Assembly: GCF_002999335.1 (NCBI RefSeq)
Contig: NW_020312763.1
Span: forward strand, 62,001 to 126,000
Length of the DNA stretch: 64,000 nt
DNA from: Cyclospora cayetanensis
Lineage: Eukaryota > Apicomplexa > Conoidasida > Eucoccidiorida > Eimeriidae
Reading direction: 5' to 3'
Shown here: positions 56,472-64,000 of the stretch, in pieces
Layout of the letters: every line of letters begins with the position of its first letter
Numbering within the stretch: position 1 is the stretch's first letter
Notes under the pieces: model-generated
Database searches by the model: none
The model's input: only the letters and a program-made list of their open reading frames with translations
Told to the model about the DNA's origin: nothing
Program-made: the position numbers and the translations under genes

Positions 56472-57344
56472 CTAATTCTCTGCTGTTGAGTGGGTAAGAC
56501 CACTTTCCTCGTCGGTTGCGTTTGCACCCTCTTTCCCTTCATTATGCATTTTGTCTCTAATCCGAGAAACGGTATCCGTTAAGCGTGATTTCGCACCCTT
56601 CAAACCCCGTTTAACCGCGTCACTAGTTTTTTCCCAAGCATTACGCAGTCCTTTCTTGGCATCGTGCGCCATATCTTCTACATTTTCTGCCAGGTTATGA
56701 CCTTCTGCTTTCAATTTTTTAAGGGCATGCTTTGCACTATCTCTTGCTTTGTCAATAAACCTTTTAAACCTCGATCCAGCATGACGTCTACTCTCTAGCG
56801 TCTGTTCCTCCTGTTCCTCTTCTCCCTGTGTCCCATCAAACCTGTCAGCGCTAGTATTATGGCCAGGCAACTCAGCCTGCGTATTGGACACCTCAAGGGG
56901 TGTCTCCACGTTGTTCGCCTGCAGGAAGTTAGCGGTTCCGCTAGGCTTCTCTCCTTCATAAGACGCATCAAGCTGTTCCTGTAGCTCTTCCAGTGCTTCC
57001 CTTTCCACTGTCAGAAACCGCTCCAGCGCCTGTCCAATTTCTTCGTTCGAATGTTCGCTGGGAGTTGTCTCCGTGCCAGCGTTGAGCTCGCTCGATTCGA
57101 GCTCTACATCTTCGTCTGATTGATTTGCCCCTCCCCGGGCTTGTTGCTCCACTAAAGCTTGCGAGCCTTCAAGTGGGCCCTCTTCACGTCGTAGGCCATG
57201 CTGTTGAGAATGAGGTTTTATTACTGAATCAAGAACACCTGCGTGCGAGATACTGTTCCCTTCAGATGCGTTAGAACTCTGGGAGAGAAGAAGTAACAGA
57301 GAGCACACCGCGGTGACATGGTATACAACCTGAGGGCGCCACAT
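56472..57344 (-). CDS. Secreted acidic protein with amphipathic helical C-terminus
   Basis: A single-exon frame of 290 codons from ATG 57344-57342 to a stop at 56472. Residues 1-27 form a clear signal peptide with a Leu-rich core (AVCSLLLLLSQSSNAS). The middle is Glu/Ser/Thr-rich and hydrophilic, with a coiled-coil-like LERFLTVEREALEELQEQLD. Residues about 195-270 are a run of Lys-rich amphipathic helices in which similar short units recur: FIDKARDSAKHALKKLK, DMAHDAKKGLRNAWEK, DAVKRGLKGAKSRLTDTVSR. Such repeats resemble lipid-surface binding helices (apolipoprotein or late-embryogenesis type). No transmembrane anchor. Export through the parasite secretory pathway (dense granule or rhoptry type) is inferred. 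Unlike neighbours in the repeat-rich zone, it contains no homopolymer runs. Not recognised as a named family. Confidence 0.75.
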   Translation of the reverse strand: MWRPQVVYHVTAVCSLLLLLSQSSNASEGNSISHAGVLDSVIKPHSQQHGLRREEGPLEGSQALVEQQARGGANQSDEDVELESSELNAGTETTPSEHSNEEIGQALERFLTVEREALEELQEQLDASYEGEKPSGTANFLQANNVETPLEVSNTQAELPGHNTSADRFDGTQGEEEQEEQTLESRRHAGSRFKRFIDKARDSAKHALKKLKAEGHNLAENVEDMAHDAKKGLRNAWEKTSDAVKRGLKGAKSRLTDTVSRIRDKMHNEGKEGANATDEESGLTHSTAEN

Positions 57345-59877
57345 CGTCGATCGTTTGTGGTAAGCTAGACAGAATCTTCACAAATACGGGAGAAAAACCT
57401 AAAGCGCAGAACATGCAGCAAACATGAAAGTGAACAACTAAACCTACGATGCTGTATTGCAAGTATAGCAGCAGGCAGAAGGCACGAACGATTACAATAA
57501 ACTAGACCGCGTTGTGCCGATGTAATGCAACTTGATGCACATTTAAACCCATGAAAGAGGGATATAACATGGGGATGGGTGAGAAAATCTAAAGTCTCTG
57601 AGTCGAGGCAGTTCACAAGCGTGTTGGCACATCATCAAATCCACGCAAAGTGATAAAGAGAGCTCGATGAGGCTGCTTTTCACGGGAGAGAGTAGGAGCT
57701 TAAGAGAAAGCAATCAGTACTTCAGTATTAATTGCAATAACAGGTGCATAATCACACAGCGGGTCGAAGGAAGGGGTTTCAGCAAACTCCTGATCCCGAG
57801 GCACAAAGACCGACCGGAGAGGATTCGTCTTGTAAGAATAACAGCCCAAACGAATCAGAACGAGTCACTATGATGGAGGTGAAAGGTTGTGCAATGGCAC
57901 AGTTCGCTCGGCAGCTAAGCCAGCAAGCGCTCAAGGAACCCTTGGACGAGGCGAGGTGCTCGGGTGGGGAACCGCCAGCGCCAGTGGAGTGGCATGGGCA
58001 GCTGCTTTCGTAAACTCTTCCAAGCAGCAGCTCTGCTTTTCCCTGCTTCAAAAGCCTTCAAGCATTGGTGCATTATTCAAGGTTAGCTGTCGTTCGTCCC
58101 GTTGCTGCTTTCGCCTCAATTCCACGGCTGGTAACGCTAGCAGGTCTTCTCAGCGACAATGGCGATTGGCCAGGGACCCCCGAAGTCTGCGTCCCCCTAC
58201 ACATCTTCGCAATTATAACTTTCCAGAGTTTGAAGCAGTTAGGGAGCATAAGCAGACACATGCATGGTGCACTTCATGCGTTTTCCTTCCGACGCACGGC
58301 CAAGCAGACCCACCCGATACAAAATATACCAGTGGTCCTGCGTGTGCTGGCCACGCATACCTCCTCTTCCCACTGCAGTCATTATCTTTTTTCCGTATAG
58401 GTTAGGAAAGCTAAAGCATTTTAAATTGGAAAATAGTTGTCAAGTCCCCTGGAGAAACCTCAGCGAGGAAGTCTCACGCTCAAGAACTCGCTTGCGTCAG
58501 CTCGACGTGGAATGGACGACGTGACCCAAGGGAATGCACGGGTGATGCCTCGCCTTTTTCGTTTGCACAAAGGCCTACCAAACTTTCTCTCAGTTGCACG
58601 AGTACCCACGCCTGTGGGGTACAACGTAACTCTCCACACCCTTACGCAATTGTCGAGCGCCTCTTTTCGAACGGGCTACTGGGCTAAGTCCTACACATCT
58701 CCCTTTTTATGAGTGCTCGACGTTGCTCGGAGGAAGCCGGTTGACGTCGGGAATGATGAGGCGCGTACCGGTGGGGGCTGGAAACAGAATGCGGGAGAGC
58801 GACCCCCTGTGGTTTTGGAAATGGGATGGCCTCAAAACTCCTGATAATGCACTAGCTTGCCCTATCGACTTTGAGACACAAGGTGAGCTTTTCTCTACCG
58901 AGCTACTGCTGTAGGGAGGTGCGAGTCTTGATGGCGTCCAATGGCTGGCTGTTTTTGAGACTGCAGCTTTCAGCCGTAGAACTAAACCTCAGTTTCTCCC
59001 CTCAGTCCTAGGAAATCAGGTTAAAAGACCTAAATGAATCAGGCGTCTAGAAGAAGTCGGCAAATAAGGAATGAGAGCAATAAGTTGGACGGCTGCACAG
59101 CCGCCTGTGCCTCTCTGCTGAGGCACCAGGTAGAAAACGTAGGTCACACTGATAAAGAAAACGAAGAACCAGGGAGCGGTGGAATTGAAAACATATGATA
59201 GCGCAAAGTATCGGGTAGAACGAACGTATACAGCACACAAAAACAACTATATACACATATAACAGTTCATCATTCCACTTCGTATTCTCTCCCCCAAATA
59301 TGTTAACACTACAATTATTGCAGCACATTGGCTACTACTGAACGAATTTCGGTGGCCAGGTAAAGTTGAAGACGCTGATAGGCATATGCAAGGTCCCAAT
59401 GAAAGGCGGCGCCACAATCACGTACACCGCTTGCCCATGCCAGTAACTGAAAGCATGCATGCCTATCACGAAGAGCATGTACAGCTGTTGTAAATCAGCT
59501 GCCAATGTAAAGGCTTCTCCCTTCCAAGTGGAGAACCGCCAGTCGCGCAGCCCATTAGCACAGTAATCGAAGGATAGGAAAGTTAAGAAGCACAAGAGAC
59601 CACGAGATGTGCATCACCGGCGCCTTTAGTCTATTCCATCTGCGAATGTGAAACCTTGAACGGCCTTTGCCAAACGCGACAATGAAAAGCCGGAGTGGAA
59701 GCCACATCGAGACTGAAGAGTGAAGATGGAGAGGGAAAACATATACGGAGAAAGGACGGGCCACGGTCGGCAAATAGGGATGGTGGAGGTTCGGGGACAA
59801 TCAAGAGAGAAATACACCGAGACAAAATGCCTCCTTGGCAGATAATCGACTGCCTGGCTGCTTTCAAAGAAATCAAA
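57345..59877. other. Repeat-poor region without a supported gene
   Basis: The right part has hydrophobic minus-strand frames: 59595-59335 (LQQLYMLFVIGMHAFSYWHG) and 59246-59016 (WFFVFFISVTYVFYLV). These could be exons of a membrane protein, but no start codon or phase-consistent splice sites were found. The left part should include the promoter of the secreted 290-residue protein gene. Confidence 0.4.
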
Positions 59878-60243
59878 TTAAGCGTGGCCAGTAATCGTGC
59901 TCGGTGGTTCGCTCTTGTCGTGATTTTCTGCTGTTTCCCTTGCAGCGTTTTCGATTAAGCGTTCCACCAATGCCTCGAGCCTCAAAGACGCCAATTCTTC
60001 CGCTTTCCCTTCCTTTTCTTTTCTCCTCCGCTTCACCATTCTCTGTTGTAAAATGTATCCTAAGGAGCCAACTGGGAAGCCTATATGCCTCTCTAAGGAG
60101 GGAAGTTCGCCATTCCCTTCGTTTCGCTTGCCGTCTGACTCCGGGTTCCCTGGGATATCCCGAAGGAACGGAGTTTGAGCAGAATACGCGACTAGCCCAG
60201 CAGCCGCACTCCCGAATAAGCACAGGGACTTTAGAATCCGCAT
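59878..60243 (-). CDS. Small secreted or membrane-anchored protein
   Basis: An ATG at 60243-60241 opens 121 codons to TAA at 59878. The product starts with a basic-hydrophobic leader (MRILKSLCLFGSAAAGLVAY) that could be a signal peptide or a single N-terminal anchor. A short linker follows, then a Lys/Arg/Glu-rich helical part (QQRMVKRRRKEKEGKAEELA) and LRLEALVERLIENAA. The frame is also open 20 codons further upstream (to 60303), but the second ATG places the hydrophobic segment at the N-terminus and is preferred. No family recognised; mitochondrial inner-membrane or secreted location are both possible. Confidence 0.45.
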   Translation of the reverse strand: MRILKSLCLFGSAAAGLVAYSAQTPFLRDIPGNPESDGKRNEGNGELPSLERHIGFPVGSLGYILQQRMVKRRRKEKEGKAEELASLRLEALVERLIENAARETAENHDKSEPPSTITGHA

Positions 60244-62440
60244 AGCCACTTTACACTGGGAGGCGCAGATCGATGCAACCCCGTCGAGCAAACGGCTCCA
60301 CAACTACCTGACACTCCTTGGGGAATTGCCAACGAATCCAGAGCAGCCGGATTACGAAAGACGATCATGCAGCACTATGTCTTTCGTTCTTTTGGCACTC
60401 AGAAATTCGGACAACAGGCAAGAAGGAAACGCACAAATATTGAGGGCTTGTCTGAGGAGGGGTGCTCCCTGTGGCTCGGGCAGACCATGGAACACAATCG
60501 GCAGCAGCACGAAGTTCTGCCCACCACATAGAGTACTCCTTACCCATTCCATTTTATGACGGAAAACAATACCATGCAAAAATGCTGCCCTCTAAAAGAA
60601 CGTAGTTGAAAAAAATCCGGTTTGCACTGCCAACACTCCACTTGCTGGGACGGACCATTGTCACCTCCCGATTTGCCTTTCGCGTCGCAGCTGAAGGGCC
60701 TGTTTCTTTCCTGCCTTTTCATAATGGTTTACTTGACACATAGCTTTTCCCACGCCGCATTCCCGTAACACTGCTCCCTGTGAGCAGAACCAATCGCGCG
60801 AAAGCTTCGACGTCCATTCCGACGCTGTGCGTAACAGAATATAGCTACACTCTCAGTGTTGCAACTGCGTTAGATCGCATTCTACGTATACTTGAGTGAA
60901 AACTGGTTTTACTTATCGGCCTTTCTGTTATTATCTGCCTTTGGTGGGGCGGGGCTATCTTTGAGCTCGACGCACTTCCCTTTTGGTGTTCGCATTATGC
61001 GTAGCTTTTTAATGTTTTGGTAGGCTTTTGCGGCAGATGGTCTCGATTTACCCCCAAACCCTACTAGATATAAGAAAGCTTTGAGTCGTATGTAGAACTC
61101 TTCCTGCTCGTAGCTAACACCCCACAGTGTTACTGCGTCTTGGCAGGAAGCGCGGAGCAGATGCGTGTAGATACAGTCTCTGAATCACTCCTGGCATTAA
61201 CCAAAAGTTGCAATCAATGACATCATGCTCATCAATACTGACTACACCCATACGATGCGGTGACAGCCTTTCCCCACACTAGAGAATGATGAAATAGCTG
61301 AACTGTAGTGCTGCGTCCAAGTTCTCCAAGCTCAATGCAAACTACATAGAGCTATTGGTGGTTATCTAAAAGGACTCTTTCTTCACCTGCCTGCGCCCCC
61401 TAGTGTCCCGACAGAAGGGGTGTGGGAGAGCAATGGTGCTTGCAACTAAACTCTGCAAGCACCACGACTATATACAGCAGGTTGCACATTGCGTCTAAGC
61501 ACACACGCACATCCTAATGCATCTTGAAGTATCCGGTGTACAGTGATCTGCAATAAAAAGAACATACGAGCTTAAGCTACACAAAGCAAAGAGTTGATGT
61601 TGCACAAGCTCTATTGCAGTCATGCTTACAGAAGTTGTACTTAACCAAATTTCCCTTGGTTAACTACACGTGCCCCACGTCGACTTAGAGATGCGTCTTT
61701 ATATTCCGTGTTTGCCACGCTAGCATACTCCTGCTTGGTGGCCGAAGGGCCGCAGTACAATAGCCACTTTCTAAGCACTGCAAATAGGAGGCAAAGCTAT
61801 ACTTGCAGGCATCTTCTACAGTGCTAGTCATACTTGATTCAAGAACAAGACATAGCTATTTGGTTTGTCCGTTCGTATATTTTGTTTACTGCACAGTGCC
61901 GCATTTTAGATACCAAAGGACGCATTGTGGTGTAACTGTGAGCTAGATGTTCCATGCAACGCGTTGTACATGCTCTGCGTGGTTGGAGGGTGCAGCTACG
62001 CGCACCCTGTCTTCCTTCATGCGGGGAATTTGAGAGACCAACGAAAAGAAATAAAGACACTCTTTGAAAACACACTCTGCAGCTCTCTATCGAGTGTATA
62101 AAGGGTATAGAGTTAAGTATCTTCATAAGGAGACCTCGGAGTTTTACGGTTGGTAGCAAGCGCATGGTTCAATGCAGCTCTTCCCCGCTAACCCACTGGC
62201 TGGGGATGAAGGGGGATGTCAGCTATCCTTAAAACAGCTCCCTGGTGGTTCATGACGCTATTCGGTAGCTCAATAATCTGATTTTTTTCGACATCAGGCG
62301 GAAAATTTTGTCGGGCGTTGAACGCGATACTTGCGAAACGCCTGCTGAGGCTTCAGAGGCCTGCTTGTAACGCGTGCATGATTTGCCAGTCGATCAAAGG
62401 TTTATGGAAGCATCAAAGGAGCTGTGCTGATACCATAAAT
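60244..62440. other. Repeat-poor region without a supported gene
   Basis: Only short frames and frequent stops on both strands. It may include the 5' LTR and leader of retroelement copy 2, but no LTR can be recognised from a single copy. Confidence 0.45.
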
Positions 62441-63000
62441 GCTTGACGGCCGTAGTGGTAAGCAAGTTCTCCAAAGTGCCGTCAACCGGCAGGAACTCGA
62501 ATTCGCTTTGTAGCCGCGAGGTAAAGAGGAACAAATGCAACGTGCGACATATTAACTGGTGGAGAGGAAAGCACTTCAGTGATAGCTCCGATTCATGTAG
62601 AGGAAGTCATCTGCTTGCAGGGAGCACTACATTTCAAGCCTTCATACAAGCCTTGACTCGTAAGTTTGTATTGAGATCAGCTCAATAGAAGGTTTGGGGA
62701 GAGTGACGAAATCTCAAGCGGTGAAATCTATCGATCGATCGGTACGAAGAGAATTATTAGGCGTTTGTTGGCAAAACCCATGGCGTGGGCAAACAGCCGC
62801 TTTACCAGCGGTTTGTCTCAGAACTCAGCGAAGTGTTTTGTTAGGCGCTCGCACAGGGTGGTCAACGACTTAGATAGGAAACGCCCAGCCGGTAGAATCT
62901 CCACGTTTGATGAACGACTTGAGCTTTCAAGAGCAAGTAGGCTCCCAGCTGCTGCATATTTGGCCTACAATGAATAGTCGTCAGACGCTAGAGTCTATGG

Positions 63001-63246
63001 ATGTCGGGACTGTGTCTACCTGCACTAGTCTACAGTCTTACGTGTAGCGAAAGAGCCGGAGAAAATCATGCTCCTAGGCAGCCCCACAAAGTCCCACGAC
63101 TATACTCCTGCTTCTATTGTAAGATGTTCGGTCGTGTAATCCCGAACTGCGAACGCATGCGAAAAGCCGAAGATTTGAACAATGGGACTGAGCCCAGTGG
63201 AAGCAGGCTGCATGGCAGGCAAAGAAGACACATCGGGAAACGGTAG
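63001..63246 (+). pseudogene. Gag zinc-knuckle remnant, copy 2
   Basis: CFYCKMFGRVIPNC at 63109-63150 has CX2CX4HX4C spacing with all three Cys kept and His replaced by Arg. It sits in an open frame of 81 codons. Confidence 0.65.
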
Positions 63247-63367
63247 GGCCCCCACGCTGGCTGCATCGTATGGAATGGCCTACAAACGTTAAAGGCGTAT
63301 TCGTGGACTCACCACAAAGCAATTATGTACCGTTGCAAATTCACTCTATATCTCAACAATCGCTAGC

Positions 63368-63430
63368 TTTTAGTTGACACAGGATATGAAGTGGATCTAT
63401 CATCCGAGATGATGCGCCGAACGCAGTCTG
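63368..63430 (+). pseudogene. Retroelement aspartic protease active-site remnant
   Basis: The frame reads LLVDTGYEVDLSSEMMRR, with the D-T-G triplet of retropepsins followed by the usual hydrophobic and Ser residues. A stop lies directly upstream and another shortly after. Confidence 0.7.
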
Positions 63431-63654
63431 CCTGTTGACTCTTTGGCGCAGTCCCTAAAACTAAGATTTGCTGACGGGCGGCAGAACGCAAGGAATGGCA
63501 TGTCTACGGTAGTCAAATGCCACTTCGTCCGAATCCGGAAGACAGATGTGAGCGTGCATTCCGTCTTACTGTTCCTAGAGGAGCTTCTTCATCACCTTTT
63601 CGATGCATAATTAAGAAGCGGAACCGCAGACATAGGCAAGTTTTAAAGGAGCGT

Positions 63655-64000
63655 TCATAATGGTGCCAAATAATGAAGAGCTTCCAGTAGGCTGGCCACC
63701 TGCTGGCCGTCAGCACCGCCGTACTAAACTAATCCTTAGATCAGCTCCAAGCTCTTTTCCGCGGTATCGAAAGCTCCCACAGCATAAAGGAGAGCTTGAG
63801 CGGTAGAGGCAGGAGGTGTTTAAATGACCAAAACGCTAGCATTGGCCAGCGGGTTTGGGCGGAGGTCAGTATTGCTGCCAAGAACACAACCGACGGCGGC
63901 TCGTCTACGTTGACTTCAAGCTTCTGAACAATATTGCTATGAGGCAGATATTTTTAATTCCTCATATTTGCGAATTAGCTGACAAAAAACTCACATCCCC
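63655..64000 (+). pseudogene. Protease-RT linker and start of reverse transcriptase, copy 2
   Basis: The linker reads NNEELPVGWPPAGRQH and then SSFPRYRKLP. At 63903-63990 another frame reads VYVDFKLLNNIAMRQIFLIP and HICELADKKL, matching the V-D-Y-R-x-L-N and P-L-P-R-I-D-D-L-L-D-K-L blocks at the start of gypsy RT. The sequence is cut by the window end. Confidence 0.75.

Larger units (their letters stand above)
62440..64000 (+). mobile_element. Decayed Ty3/gypsy LTR retroelement, copy 2 (runs off the right edge)
   Basis: Gag-like frames (about 62443-62977) are followed in order by a zinc-knuckle remnant, an aspartic protease remnant, the protease-RT linker and the beginning of RT at the window edge. 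Frames change and stops interrupt each part, so this copy is inactive here. It shares the linker pattern (E-L-P followed by F-P-R-Y-R) with copy 1, so the two belong to related families. The remainder of pol lies outside the window. Confidence 0.75.

Noticed and set aside
1..64000. CRISPR array, tRNA or rRNA genes
   Set aside because: Tandem repeats lack unique spacers of constant length, and the genome is eukaryotic. No cloverleaf with anticodon arm or rRNA core motif was seen by eye; a tRNAscan-SE run would be decisive.
1..64000. Telomeric repeats (TTTAGGG type)
   Set aside because: No tandem array of the motif was seen, so the window is chromosome-internal.

Overview
The window is nuclear DNA of a coccidian apicomplexan, most likely an Eimeria species. 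The evidence is the density of CAG/GCA-type repeats read as poly-Ala, poly-Ser, poly-Gln or poly-Asn inside exons, the GC-rich and intron-rich genes with GT-AG introns full of microsatellites, the frequent GCATGC motifs, and decayed Ty3/gypsy retroelements of the kind reported from Eimeria genomes. The species cannot be told from sequence alone.

Layout, left to right. The 3' end of an SR/RGG-rich RNA-binding protein gene enters from the left edge (+). About 5.5 kb with no supported gene and one possible minus-strand exon follow. A large Ala/Ser-rich beta-propeller (WD40-like) gene lies on + at 8.15-13.56 kb. A secreted protein with tenascin-type EGF modules lies on - at 18.84-14.28 kb, with its 3' end facing the WD gene. 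From 18.9 to 25 kb the sequence is poor in simple repeats and carries a decayed Ty3/gypsy element with recognisable zinc knuckle, RT, RNase H and integrase remnants. The mitochondrial ATP synthase OSCP gene (+, three exons) starts at 25.4 kb.

A CID (RNA polymerase II CTD-interaction type) protein gene (-, 32.3-28.4 kb) and a kinesin gene (+, 33.8-41.5 kb) are divergent and share a 1.5 kb upstream region. The kinesin converges on a Pol5/MYBBP1A-type nucleolar protein gene (-, 51.3-42.7 kb). For OSCP, CID, kinesin, Pol5 and the CX9C gene I could assign a complete set of splice junctions whose phases agree and whose coding length is a multiple of three. To the right lies a small four-exon gene for a protein with four CX9C motifs (+, 52.4-53.8 kb), resembling the complex I subunit NDUFA8 although apicomplexans lack complex I.

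From 54 kb to the right edge the sequence is again poor in simple repeats. It holds a few small, mostly secreted-looking minus-strand genes, one possibly frameshifted gene, and from about 62.4 kb a second Ty3/gypsy remnant that runs off the right edge in its reverse transcriptase.

The genes do not form a pathway. Two (OSCP, CX9C protein) are mitochondrial, two (CID protein, Pol5-like) are nuclear RNA-related, one is a motor and one is secreted. The alternation of repeat-rich, gene-dense stretches with repeat-poor stretches carrying retroelement remains matches the segmented chromosome organisation described for Eimeria tenella.
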